Shown here one piece after another: positions 38,850 through 53,800 of a stretch of DNA of 64,000 nucleotides. Both the position numbers and the translations under genes were made by a program. Origin of the DNA: Colletes latitarsis (lineage: Eukaryota > Arthropoda > Insecta > Hymenoptera > Colletidae); the NCBI RefSeq assembly GCF_051014445.1, contig NW_027488365.1, forward strand, positions 3,100,001-3,164,000. The letters are read 5' to 3'. Under the pieces are notes generated by a model. That model did not search any database. It was not told the origin of the DNA and saw nothing but the letters and a program-made list of their open reading frames with translations. The first letter of the stretch is position 1; the number at the start of each line of letters is the position of its first letter.

Positions 38850-41800
38850 GGGTTTTTTCTGGTTTGGATCACATAGTAATGTGGTACCACACTGAAACAG
38901 TCGATTAAACCAGGTTTCGATCAATATTTTAGATTATAAATCATGTTAGGTCTAGGTTAGGCCTGGGATTTTCATTTATCAGACTCATACTTTCGCATTT
39001 TTCACATACTTGTTGAACTGATCCTGGGTTTTTTCTGGTTTGGATCACGTAGGAATGTGGTACCACACTGAAACAATCGATTAAACCTGGCTTCGATCAA
39101 TATTTTAGATGATAACGCAAGTTATGTCTGGGATAGGTCTGGGATTTGCCCTCATCAGGCTAATACTTTCGCATTCTTCACATACTTGTTGAACGGATCC
39201 TGGGTTTTTTCTGGTTTGGATCACGTAGTAATGTGGTACCACACTGAAACAGTCGATTAAACCTGGTTTCGATCAGTATTTTAGAGGATAACGCAAGTTA
39301 TGTCTGGGATAGGTCTGGGATTTGCCCTCATCAGGCTGATACTTTCGCATTCTTCACATACTTGATGAACGGATCCTGGGTTTTTTCTGGTTTGGATCAC
39401 GTAGTAATGTGGTACCACACTGAAACAGTCGATTAAACCTGGTTTCGATCAGTATTTTAGAGGAGAACGCAAGATAAGTCTGGGATAGGTCTAGGATTTG
39501 CCCTCACCAGGCTCATACTTTCGCGTTTTTCACATACTTGTCGAACAGATCCTGGGTTTTTTCTGGTTTGGATCACGTAGTAGTGTGGTACCACACTGAA
39601 ACAGTCCATTAAACCTGGTTTGGATCAATATTTTAGAGGATAACGCATGTTAGGTCTACGTTAGGTCTGGGATTTTCACTCATCAGACTCATACTTTCGC
39701 ATTCTTCACATACTTGTTGAACGGATCGTGGGTTTTTTCTGGTTTGGATCACGTAGTAATGTGGGTCCACACTGAAACAGTCGATTAAACCTGGTTTCGA
39801 TCAATATTTTAGATGATAACGCAAGTTATGTCTGGGATAGGTCTGGGATTTGCCCTCATCAGACTGATACTTTCGCATTCTACACATACTTGTTGAACGG
39901 ATCCTGGGTTTTTTCTGGTTTGGATCACATAGTAATGTGGTACCACACTGAAACAGTCGATTAAACCAGGTTTCGATCAATATTTTAGAATATAAATCAT
40001 GTTAGGTCTAGGTTAGGCCTGGGATTTTCATTTATCAGACTCATACTTTCGCATTCTTCACATACTTGTTGAACTGATCCTGGGTTTTTTCTGGTTTGGA
40101 TCACGTAGGAATGTGGTACCACACTGAAACAGTCCATTAAACCTGCTTGCGATCAATATTTTAGAGGATAACGCATGTTAGGTCTGGGCTAGGTCTAGGA
40201 TTTGCCCTCATCAGGCTCATTCTTTCGCATATTTCTCAAACTTGATGGCTAGATCCTGGGCTTTTTCTGGATTGCATCACGTAGTAATGTGGTACCACAC
40301 TGAAACATTCAATTAAACCTGGTCTTGATAAATATTTTAGAGGATAACGCATGTTAGGTCTGGGTTAGGTCTAGGATTTGCCCTCATCAGGCTCATACTT
40401 TCGCATATTTCTCATACTTCATGGCTAGATCCTTTGCTTTTTCTGGATTGTATCACGTAGTAATCAAGTACAACACTGAAACAGTCAATTAAACCTGGTT
40501 TCCATCAATATCTTAGAGGACAACGCAAGTTAGGTCTGGGATAGGTCTTGGACTTCCCCTCACCAGGCTCATACTTTCGCGTTTTTCACATACTTGTTGA
40601 ACAGATCCTGGGTTTTTTCTGGTTTGGATCACGTAGTAGTGTGGTACCACACTGAAACAGTCCATTAAACCTGGTTTGGATCAATATTTTAGAGGATAAC
40701 GCATGTTAGGTCTACGTTAGGTCTGGGATTTTCACTCATCAGACTCATACTTTCGCATTCTTCACATACTTGTTGAACGGATCCTGGGTTTTTTCTGGTT
40801 TGGATCACGTAGTAATGTGGTACCACACTGAAACAGTCGATTAAACCTGGTTTCGATCAGTATTTTAGAGGAGAACGCAAGATAAGTCTGGGATAGGTCT
40901 AGGATTTGCCCTCACCAGGCTCATACTTTCGCGTTTTTCACATACTTGTCGAACAGATCCTGGGTTTTTTCTGGTTTGGATCACGTAGGAATGTGGTACC
41001 ACACTGAAACAGTCGATTAAACCTGGTTTCGATCAATATTTTAGAGGATAACGCAAGTTAGGTCTGGGATAGGTCTGGGATTTGACCTCATCAGACTCAT
41101 ACTTTCGCACACTTCACATACCCGTTGAACAGATCCTGGGTTATTTTCTGGTTTGGATCACATAGTAATGTGGTACCACACTGAAACAGTCGATTAAACC
41201 AGGTTTCGATCAATATTTCAGAGTATAACTCATGTTAGGTCTAGGTTAGGCCTGGGATTTTCATTTATCAGACTCATACTTTCGCATTCTTCACATACTT
41301 GTTCAACTGATCCTGGGTTTTTTCTGGTTTGGATCACGTAGGAATGTGGTACCACACTGAAACAGTCGATTAAACCTGGTTTCGATCAATATTTTAGATG
41401 ATAACGCAAGTTATGTCTGGGATAGGTCTGGGATTTGCCCTCATCAGACTGATACTTTCGCATTCTTCACATACTTGATGAACGGATCCTGGGTTTTTTC
41501 TGGTTTGGATCACGTAGTAATGTGGTACCACACTGAAACAGTCGATTAAACCTGGTTATGATCAGTATTTTAGAGGAGAACGCAAGATAAGTCTGGGATA
41601 GGTCTGGGATTTGCCCTCACCAGGCTCATACTTTCGCGTTTTTCACATACTTGTTGTACAGATCCTGGGTTTTTTCTGGTTTGGATCACGTAGTAGTGTG
41701 GTACCACACTGAAACAGTCCATTAAACCTGGTTTTGATCAATATTTTAGAGGATAACGCATGTTAGGTCTACGTTAGGTCTGGGATTTTCACTCATCAGA

Positions 41801-44800
41801 CTCATACTTTCGCATTCTTCACATACTTGTTGAACGGATCGTGGGTTTTTTCTGGTTTGGATCACGTAGTAATGTGGGTCCACACTGAAACAGTCGATTA
41901 AACCTGGTTTCGATCAATATTTTAGATGATAACGCAAGTTATGTCTGGGATAGGTCTGGGATTTGCCCTCATCAGACTGATACTTTCGCATTCTTCGCAT
42001 ACTTGTTGAACAGATCCTGGGTTTTTTCTGGTTTGGATCACGTAGTAGTGTGGTACCACACTGAAACAGTCCATTAAACCTGCTTGCGATCAATATTTTA
42101 GAGGATAACGCATGTTAGGTCTGGGTTAGGTCTAGGATTTGCCCTCATCAGGCTCATTCTTTCGCATATTTCTCAAACATGATGGCTAGATCCTGGGCTT
42201 TTTCTGGATTGCATCACGTAGTAATGTGGTACCACACTGAAACATTCAATTAAACCTGGTCTTGATGAATATTTTAGAGGATAACGCATGTTAGTTCTGG
42301 GTTAGGTCTAGGATTTGCCCTCATCAGGCTCATACTTTCGCATATTTCTCATACTTCATGGCTAGATCCTTTGCTTTTTCTGGATTGTATCACGTAGTAA
42401 TGAAGTACAACACTGAAACAGTCAATTAAACCTGGTTTCCATCAATATCTTAGAGGACAACGCAAGTTAGGTCTGGGATAGGTCTTGGACTTGCCCTCAC
42501 CAGGCTCATACTTTCGCGTTTTTCACATACTTGTTGAACAGATCCTGGGTTTTTTCTGGTTTGGATCACGTAGTAGTGTGGTACCACACTGAAACAGTCC
42601 ATTAAACCTGGTTTGGATCAATATTTTAGAGGATAACGCATGTTAGGTCTGGGATAGGTCTGGGATTTGCCCTCATCAGACTCATACTTTCGCACACTTC
42701 ATATACTCGTTGAACAGATTCTGGGTTTTTTCTGGTTTGGATCACGTAGTAATGTGGTACCACACTGAAGCAGTCGATTAAACCTGGTTTCGATCAATAT
42801 TTTAGAGGATAACGCATGTTAGGTCTAGGTTAGGCCTGGGATTTTCACTCATCAGGCTCATACTTTCGTATTCTTCACATACTTGTTGAACGGATCCTGG
42901 GTTTTTTCTGGTTTGGATCACGTAGTAATGTAGGACCACACTGAAACAGTCAATTAAACCTGGTTTCGATCAATATTTTAGAGAATAATTCATGCTAGAT
43001 CTAGGTTAGGTCTGGGATTTGCTCTCATCAGGCTCATTCTTTCGCATATTTCTCATACTTGATGGCTAGATCCTGGGCTTTTTCTGGATTGCATCACGTA
43101 GTAATGAAGTACAACACTGAAACAGTCAATTAAACCTGGTTTCCATCAATATCTTAGAGGACAACGCAAGTTAGGTCTGGGATAGGTCTGGGATATTCAC
43201 TCATCAGACTCATACTTTCGCATTCCTCACATACTTGTTGAACTGATCCTGGGTTTTTTCTGGTTTGGATCACGTAGGAATGTGGTACCACACTGAAACA
43301 GTCGATTAAACCTGGTTTCGATCAATATTTTAGAGGATAACGCAACTTAGGTCTGGGATAGGTCTGGGATTTGACCTCATCAGACTCATACTTTCGCACA
43401 CTTCACATACCCGTTGAACAGATCCTGGGTTTTTTCTGGTTTGGATCACATAGTAATGTGGTACCACACTGAAACAGTCGATTAAACCAGGTTTCGATCA
43501 ATATTTTAGATTATAAATCATGTTAGGTCTAGGTTAGGCCTGGGATTTTCATTTATCAGACTCATACTTTCGCATTTTTCACATACTTGTTGAACTGATC
43601 CTGGGTTTTTTCTGGTTTGGATCACGTAGGAATGTGGTACCACACTGAAACAATCGATTAAACCTGGCTTCGATCAATATTTTAGATGATAACGCAAGTT
43701 ATGTCTGGGATAGGTCTGGGATTTGCCCTCATCAGGCTAATACTTTCGCATTCTTCACATACTTGTTGAACGGATCCTGGGTTTTTTCTGGTTTGGATCA
43801 CGTAGTAATGTGGTACCACACTGAAACAGTCGATTAAACCTGGTTTCGATCAGTATTTTAGAGGATAACGCAAGTTATGTCTGGGATAGGTCTGGGATTT
43901 GCCCTCATCAGGCTGATACTTTCGCATTCTTCACATACTTGATGAACGGATCCTGGGTTTTTTCTGGTTTGGATCACGTAGTAATGTGGTACCACACTGA
44001 AACAGTCGATTAAACCTGGTTTCGATCAGTATTTTAGAGGAGAACGCAAGATAAGTCTGGGATAGGTCTAGGATTTGCCCTCACCAGGCTCATACTTTCG
44101 CGTTTTTCACATACTTGTCGAACAGATCCTGGGTTTTTTCTGGTTTGGATCACGTAGTAGTGTGGTACCACACTGAAACAGTCCATTAAACCTGGTTTGG
44201 ATCAATATTTTAGAGGATAACGCATGTTAGGTCTACGTTAGGTCTGGGATTTTCACTCATCAGACTCATACTTTCGCATTCTTCACATACTTGTTGAACG
44301 GATCGTGGGTTTTTTCTGGTTTGGATCACGTAGTAATGTGGGTCCACACTGAAACAGTCGATTAAACCTGGTTTCGATCAATATTTTAGATGATAACGCA
44401 AGTTATGTCTGGGATAGGTCTGGGATTTGCCCTCATCAGACTGATACTTTCGCATTCTACACATACTTGTTGAACGGATCCTGGGTTTTTTCTGGTTTGG
44501 ATCACATAGTAATGTGGTACCACACTGAAACAGTCGATTAAACCAGGTTTCGATCAATATTTTAGAATATAAATCATGTTAGGTCTAGGTTAGGCCTGGG
44601 ATTTTCATTTATCAGACTCATACTTTCGCATTCTTCACATACTTGTTGAACTGATCCTGGGTTTTTTCTGGTTTGGATCACGTAGGAATGTGGTACCACA
44701 CTGAAACAGTCCATTAAACCTGCTTGCGATCAATATTTTAGAGGATAACGCATGTTAGGTCTGGGCTAGGTCTAGGATTTGCCCTCATCAGGCTCATTCT

Positions 44801-47800
44801 TTCGCATATTTCTCATACTTGATGGCTAGATCCTGGGCTTTTTCTGGATTGCATCACGTAGTAATGTGGTACCACACTGAAACATTCAATTAAACCTGGT
44901 CTTGATAAATATTTTAGAGGATAACGCATGTTAGGTCTGGGTTAGGTCTAGGATTTGCCCTCATCAGGCTCATACTTTCGCATATTTCTCATACTTCATG
45001 GCTAGATCCTTTGCTTTTTCTGGATTGTATCACGTAGTAATCAAGTACAACACTGAAACAGTCAATTAAACCTGGTTTCCATCAATATCTTAGAGGACAA
45101 CGCAAGTTAGGTCTGGGATAGGTCTTGGACTTCCCCTCACCAGGCTCATACTTTCGCGTTTTTCACATACTTGTTGAACAGATCCTGGGTTTTTTCTGGT
45201 TTGGATCACGTAGTAGTGTGGTACCACACTGAAACAGTCCATTAAACCTGGTTTGGATCAATATTTTAGAGGATAACGCATGTTAGGTCTACGTTAGGTC
45301 TGGGATTTTCACTCATCAGACTCATACTTTCGCATTCTTCACATACTTGTTGAACGGATCCTGGGTTTTTTCTGGTATGGATCACGTAGTAATGTGGGTC
45401 CACACTGAAACAGTCAATTAAACCTGGTCTTGATAAATATTTTAGAGGATAACGCATGTTAGGTCTGGGATAGGTCTGGGATTTGCCCTCATCAGACTCA
45501 TACTTTCGCACACTTCACATACTCGTTGAACAGATTCTGGGTTTTTTCTGGTTTGGATCACGTAGTAATGTGGTACCACACTGAAACAGTCGATTAAACC
45601 TGGTTTCGATCAATATTTTAGAGGATAACGCATGTTAGGTCTAGGTTAGGCCTGGGATTTTCACTCATCAGGCTCATACTTTCGCATTCTTGACATACTT
45701 GTTGAGCGGATCCTGGGTTTTTTCTTGTTTGGATCACGTAGTAATGTAGGACCACACTGAAACAGTCAATTAAACCTGGTTTCGATCAATATTTTAGAGA
45801 ATAATTCATGTTAGGTCTAGGTTAGGTCTGGGATTTGCTCTCATCAGGCTCATTCTTTCGCATATTTCTCATACTTGATGGCTAGATCCTGGGCTTTTTC
45901 TGGATTGCATCACGTAGTAATGAAGTACAACACTGAAACAGTCAATTAAACCTGGTTTCCATCAATATCTTAGAGGACAACGCAAGTTAGGTCTAGTTTA
46001 GGCCTGGGATTTTCATTTATCAGACTCATACTTTCGCATTCTTCACATACTTGTTGAACTGATCCTGGGTTTTTTCTGGTTTGGATCACGTAGGAATGTG
46101 GTACCACACTGAAACAGTCGATTAAACCTGGTTTCGATCAATATTTTAGATGATAACGCAAGTTATGTCTGGGATAGGTCTGGGATTTGCCCTCATCAGA
46201 CTGATACTTTCGCATTCTTCACATACTTGTTGAACGGATCCTGGGTTTTTTCTGGTTTGGATCACGTAGTAATGTGGTACCACACTGAAACAGTCCATTA
46301 AACCTGCTTGCGATCAATATTTTCGAGGATAACGCATGTTAGGTCTGGGTTAGGTCTAGGATTTGCCCTCATCAGGCTCATACTTTCGCATATTTCTCAT
46401 ACTTCATGGCTAGATCCTTTGCTTCTTCTGGATTGTATCACGTAGTAATGAAGTACAACACTGAAACAGTCAATTAAACCTGGTTTCCATCAATATCTTA
46501 GAGGACAACGCAAGTTAGGTCTGGGATAGGTCTTGGACTTGCCCTCACCAGGCTCATACTTTCGCGTTTTTCACATACTTGTTGATCAGATCCTGGGTTT
46601 TTTCTGGCTTGGATCATGTAGTAGTGTGGTACCACACTGAAACAGTCCATTAAACCTGGTTTGGATCAATATTTTTGAGGATAACGCATGTTAGGTCTAG
46701 GTTAGGTTTGGGATTTTCACTCATCAGACTCATACTTTCGCATTCTTCACATACTTGTTGAACAGATCCTGGGTTTTTTCTGGTTTGGATCACGTAGTAA
46801 TGTGGGTCCACGCTGAAACAATCAATTAAACCTGGTCTTGATAAATATTTTAGAGGATAACGCATGTTAGGTCTGGGATTGGTCTGGGATTTGCCCTCAT
46901 CAGACTCATACTTTCGCACACTTCACATACTCGTTGAACAGATTCTGGGTTTTTTCTGGTTTGGATCACGTAGTAATGTGGTACCACACTGAAACAGTCG
47001 ATTAAACCTGGTTTCGATCAATATTTTAGAGGATAACGCATGTTAGGTCTAGGTTAGGCCTGGGATTTTCACTCATCAGGCTCATACTTTCGCATTCTTC
47101 ACATACTTGATGAACGGATCCTGGGTTTTTTCTGGTTTGGATCACGTAGTGATGTAGGACCACACTGAAACAGTCAATTAAACCTGGTTTCGATCAATAT
47201 TTTAGAGAATAATTCATGGTAGGTCTAGGTTAGGTCTGGGATTTGCTCTCATCAGGCTCATTCTTTCGCATATTTCTCATACTTGATGGCTAGATCCTGG
47301 GCTTTTTCTGGATTGCATCACGTAGTAATGAAGTACAACACTGAAACAGTCAATTAAACCTGGTTTCCATCAATATCTTAGAGGACAACGCAAGTTAGGT
47401 CTGGGATAGGTCTGGGATTTTCACTCATCAGACTCATACTTTCGCATTCCTCACATACTTGTAGAACTGATCCTGGGTTTTTTCTGGTTTGGATCACGTA
47501 GGAATGTGGTACCACACTGAAACAGTCGATTAAACCTGGTTTCGATCAATATTTTAGAGGATAACGCAAGTTAGGTCTGGGATAGGTCTGGGATTTGACC
47601 TCATCAGACTCATACTTTCGCACACTTCACATACCCGTTGAACAGATCCTGGGTTATTTTCTGGTTTGGATCACATAGTAATGTGGTACCACACTGAAAC
47701 AGTCGATTAAACCAGGTTTCGATCAATATTTTAGATTATAAATCATGTTAGGTCTAGGTTAGGCCTGGGATTTTCATTTATCAGACTCATACTTTCGCAT

Positions 47801-50800
47801 TTTTCACATACTTGTTGAACTGATCCTGGGTTTTTTCTGGTTTGGATCACGTAGGAATGTGGTGCCACACTGAAACAGTCGATTAAACCTGGTTTCGATC
47901 AATATTTTAGATGATAACGCAAGTTATGTCTGGGATAGGTCTGGGATTTGCCCTCATCAGACTGATACTTTCGCATTCTTCACATACTTGTTGAACGGAT
48001 CCTGGGTTTTTTCTGGTTTGGATCACGTAGTAATGTGGTACCACACTGAAACAGTCTATTAAACCTGGTTTCGATTAGTATTTTAGAGGATAACGCAAGA
48101 TAAGTCTGGGATAGGTCTGGGATTTGACCTCATCAGACTCATACTTTCGCGTTTTTCACATACTTGTTGAACAGATCCTGGGTTTTTTCTGGTTTGGATC
48201 ACGTAGTAGTGTGGTACCACACTGAAACAGTCCATTAAACCTGCTTGCGATCAATATTTTAGAGGATAACGCATGTTAGGTCTGGGTTAGGTCTAGGATT
48301 TGCCCTCATCAGGCTCATTCTTTCGCATATTTCTCAAACATGATGGCTAGATCCTGGGCTTTTTCTGGATTGCATCACGTAGTAATGTGGTACCACACTG
48401 AAACATTCAACTAAACCTGGTCTTGATAAATATTTTAGAGGATAACGCGTGTTAGGTCTGGGTTAGGTCTAGGATTTGCCCTCATCAGGCTCATACTTTC
48501 GCATATTTCTCATACTTCATGGCTAGATCCTTTGCTTTTTCTGGATTGTATCACGTAGTAATGAAGTACAACACTGAAACAGTCAATTAAACCTGGTTTC
48601 CATCAATATCTTAGAGGACAACGCAAGTTAGGTCTGGGATAGGTCTTGGACTTGCCCTCACCAGGCTCATACTTTCGCATTTTTCACATACTTGTTGAAC
48701 AGATCCTGGGTTTTTTCTGGTTTGGATCACGTAGTAGTGTGGTACCACACTGAAACAGTCCATTAAACCTGGTTTGGATCAATATTTTAGAGGATAACGC
48801 ATGTTAGGTCTAGGTTAGGTCAGGGATTTTCACTCATCAGACTCATACTTTCGCATTCTTCACATACTTGTTGAACGGATCCTGGGTTTTTTCTGGTTTG
48901 GATCACGTAGTAATGTGGGTCCACACTGAAACAATCAATTAAACCTGGTCTTGATAAATATTTTAGAGGATAACGCATGTTAGGTCTGGGATAGGTCTGG
49001 GATTTGGCCTCATCAGACTCATACTTTCGCACACTTCACATACTCGTTGAACAGATTCTGGGTTTTTTCTGGTTTGGATCACGTAGTAATGTGGTACCAC
49101 ACTGAAGCAGTCGATTAAACCTGGTTTCGATCAATATTTTAGAGGATAACGCATGTTAGGTCTAGGTTAGGCCTGGGATTTTCACTCATCAGGCTCATAC
49201 TTTCGCATTCTTCACATACTTGTTGAACGGATCCTGGGTTTTTTCTGGTTTGGATCACGTAGTAATGTAGGACCACACTGAAACAGTCAATTAAACCTGG
49301 TTTCGATCAATATTTTAGAGAATAATTCATGCTAGGTCTAGGTTAGGTCTGGGATTTGCTCTCATCAAGCTCATTCTTTCGCATATTTCTCATACTTGAT
49401 GGCTAGATCCGGGGCTTTTTCTGGATTGCATCACGTAGTAATGAAGTACAACACTGAAACAGTCAATTAAACCTGGTTTCCATCAATATCTTAGAGGACA
49501 ACGCAAGTTAGGTCTGGGATAGGTCTGGGATTTTCACTCATCAGACTCATACTTTCGCATTCCTCACATACTTGTTGAACTGATCCTGGGTTTTTTCTGG
49601 TTTGGATCACGTAGGAATGTGGTACCACACTGAAACAGTCGATTAAACCTGGTTTCGATCAATATTTTAGAGGATAACGCCACTTAGGTCTGGGATAGGT
49701 CTGGGATTTGACCTCATCAGACTCATACTTTCGCACACTTCACATACCCGTTGAACAGATCCTGGGTTATTTTCTGGTTTGGATCACATAGTAATGTGGT
49801 ACCACACTGAAACAGTCGATTAAACCAGGTTTCGATCAATATTTTAGATTATAAATCATGTTAGGTCTAGGTTAGGCCTGGGGTTTTCATTTATCAGACT
49901 CATACTTTCGCATTTTTCACATACTTGTTGAACGGATCCTGGGTTTTTTCTGGTTTGGAACACGTAGTAATGTGGTACCACACTGAAACAGTCGATTAAA
50001 CCTGGTTTCGATTAGTATTTTAGAGGATAACGCAAGATAAGTCTGGGATAGGTCTGGGATTTGACCTCATCAGACTCATACTTTCGCGTTTTTCACATAC
50101 TTGTTGAACAGATCCTGGGTTTTTTCTGGTTTGGATCACGTAGTAGTGTGGTACCACACTGAAACAGTCCATTAAACCTGCTTGCGATCAATATTTTAGA
50201 GGATAACGCATGTTAGGTCTGGGTTAGGTCTAGGATTTGCCCTCATCAGGCTCATTCTTTCGCATATTTCTCAAACATGATGGCTAGATCCTGGGCTTTT
50301 TCTGGATTGCATCACGTAGTAATGAAGTACAACACTGAAACAGTCAATTAAACCTGGTTTCCATCAATATCTTAGAGGACAACGCAAGTTAGGTCTGGGA
50401 TAGGTCTTGGACTTGCCCTCACCAGGCTCATACTTTCGCGTTTTTCACATACTTGTTGAACAGATCCTGGGTTTTTTCTGGTTTGGATCACGTAGTAGTG
50501 TGGTACCACACTGAAACAGTCCATTAAACCTGGTTTGGATCAATATTTTAGAGGATAACGCATGTTAGGTCTAGGTTAGGTCTGGGATTTTCACTCATCA
50601 GACTCATACTTTCGCATTCTTCACATACTTGTTGAACGGATCCTGGGTTTTTTCTGGTTTGGATCACGTAGTAATGTGGGTCCACACTGAAACAATGAAT
50701 TAAACATGGTCTTGATAAATATTTTAGAGGATAACGCATGTTAGGTCTGGGATAGGTCTGGGATTTGGCCTCATCAGACTCATACTTTCGCACACTTCAC

Positions 50801-53800
50801 ATACTCGTTGAACAGATTCTGGGTTTTTTCTGGTTTGGATCACGTAGTAATGTGGTACCACACTGAAGCAGTCGATTAAACCTGGTTTCGATCAATATTT
50901 TAGAGGATAACGCATGTTAGGTCTAGGTTAGGCCTGGGATTTTCACTCATCAGGCTCATACTTTCGCATTCTTCACATACTTGTTGAACGGATCCTGGGT
51001 TTTTTCTGGTTTGGATCACGTAGTAATGTAGGACCACACTGAAACAGTCAATTAAACCTGGTTTCGATCAATATTTTAGAGAATAATTCATGCTAGGTCT
51101 AGGTTAGGTCTGGGATTTGCTCTCATCAGGCTCATTCTTTCGCATATTTCTCATACTTGATGGCTAGATCCGGGGCTTTTTCTGGATTGCATCACGTAGT
51201 AATGAAGTACAACACTGAAACAGTCAATTAAACCTGGTTTCCATCAATATCTTAGAGGACAACGCAAGTTAGGTCTGGGATAGGTCTGGGATTTTCACTC
51301 ATCAGACTCATACTTTCGCATTCCTCACATACTTGTTGAACTGATCCTGGGGTTTTTCTGGTTTGGATCACGTAGGAATGTGGTACCACACTGAAACAGT
51401 CGATTAAACCTGGTTTCGATCAATATTTTAGAGGATAACGCCACTTAGGTCTGGGATAGGTCTGGGATTTGACCTCATCAGACTCATACTTTCGCACACT
51501 TCACATACCCGTTGAACAGATCCTGGGTTATTTTCTGGTTTGGATCACATAGTAATGTGGTACCACACTGAAACGGTCGATTAAACCAGGTTTCGATCAA
51601 TATTTTAGATTATAAATCATGTTAGGTCTAGGTTAGGCCTGGGGTTTTCATTTATCAGACTCATACTTTCGCATTTTTCACATACTTGTTGAACTGATCC
51701 TGGGTTTTTTCTGGTTTGGATCACGTAGGAATGTGGTACCACACTGAAACAGTCGATTAAACCTGGTTTCGATCAATATTTTAGATGATAACGCAAGTTA
51801 TGTCTGGGATAGGTCTGGGATTTGCCCTCATCAGACTGATACTTTCGCATTCTTCACATACTTGTTGAACGGATCCTGGGTTTTTTCTGGTTTGGAACAC
51901 GTAGTAATGTGGTACCACACTGAAACAGTCGATTAAACCTGGTTTCGATTAGTATTTTAGAGGATAACGCAAGATAAGTCTGGGATAGGTCTGGGATTTG
52001 ACCTCATCAGACTCATACTTTCGCGTTTTTCACATACTTGTTGAACAGATCCTGGGTTTTTTCTGGTTTGGATCACGTAGTAGTGTGGTACCACACTGAA
52101 ACAGTCCATTAAACCTGCTTGCGATCAATATTTTAGAGGATAACGCATGTTAGGTCTGGGTTAGGTCTAGGATTTGCCCTCATCAGGCTCATTCTTTCGC
52201 ATATTTCTCAAACATGATGGCTAGATCCTGGGCTTTTTCTGGATTGCATCACGTAGTAATGTGGTACCACACTGAAACATTCAACTAAACCTGGTCTTGA
52301 TAAATATTTTAGAGGATAACGCGTGTTAGGTCTGGGTTAGGTCTAGGATTTGCCCTCATCAGGCTCATACTTTCGCATATTTCTCATACTTCATGGCTAG
52401 ATCCTTTGCTTTTTCTGGATTGTATCACGTAGTAATGAAGTACAACACTGAAACAGTCAATTAAACCTGGTTTCCATCAATATCTTAGAGGACAACGCAA
52501 GTTAGGTCTGGGATAGGTCTTGGACTTGCCCTCACCAGGCTCATACTTTCGCGTTTTTCACATACTTGTTGAACAGATCCTGGGTTTTTTCTGGTTTGGA
52601 TCACGTAGTAGTGTGGTACCACACTGAAACAGTCCATTAAACCTGGTTTGGATCAATATTTTAGAGGAGAACGCATGTTAGGTCTAGGTTAGGTCTGGGA
52701 TTTTCACTCATCAGACTCATACTTTCGCATTTTTCACATACTTGTTGAACGGATCCTGGGTTTTTTCTGGTTTGGATCACGTAGTAATGTAGGACCACAC
52801 TGAAACAGTCAATTAAACCTGGTTTCGATCAATATTTTAGAGAATAATTCATGCTAAGTCTAGGTTAGGTCTGGGATTTGCTCTCATCAGGCTCATTCTT
52901 TCGCATATTTCTCATACATGATGGCTAGATCCTGGGCTTTTTCTGGATTGCATCACGTAGTAATGAAGTACAACACTGAAACAGTCAATTAAACCTGGTT
53001 TCCATCAATATCTTAGAGGACAACGCAAGTTAGGTCTGGGATAGGTCTGGGATTTTCACTCATCAGACTCATACTTTCGCATTCCTCACATACTTGTTGA
53101 ACTGATCCTGGGTTTTTTCTGGTTTGGATCACGTAGGAATGTGGTACCACACTGAAACAGTCGATTAAACCTGGTTTCGATCAATATTTTAGAGGATAAC
53201 GCAAGTTAGGTCTGGGATAGGTCTGGGATTTGACCTCATCAGACTCATACTTTCGCACACTTCACATACCCGTTGAACAGATCCTGGGTTATTTTCTGGT
53301 TTGGATCACATAGTAATGTGGTACCACACTGAAACAGTCGATTAAACCAGGTTTCGATCAATATTTCAGAGTATAACTCATGTTAGGTCTAGGTTAGGCC
53401 TGGGATTTTCATTTATCAGACTCATACTTTCGCATTCTTCACATACTTGTTGAACTGATCCTGGGTTTTTTCTGGTTTGGATCACGTAATAGTGTGGTAC
53501 CACACTGAAACAGTCCATTAAACCTGCTTGCGATCAATATTTTAGAGGATAACGCATGTTAGGTCTGGGTTAGGTCTAGGATTTGCCCTCATCAGGCTCA
53601 ATCTTTCGCATATATCTCAAACCTGATGGCTAGATCCTGGGCTTTTTCTGGATTGCATCACGTAGTAGTGTGGTACCACACTGAAACATTCAATTAAACC
53701 TGGTCTTGATAAATATTTTAGAGGATAACGCATGTTAGTTCTGGGTTAGGTCTAGGATTTGCCCTCATCAGGCTCATACTTTCGCATATTTCTCATACTT

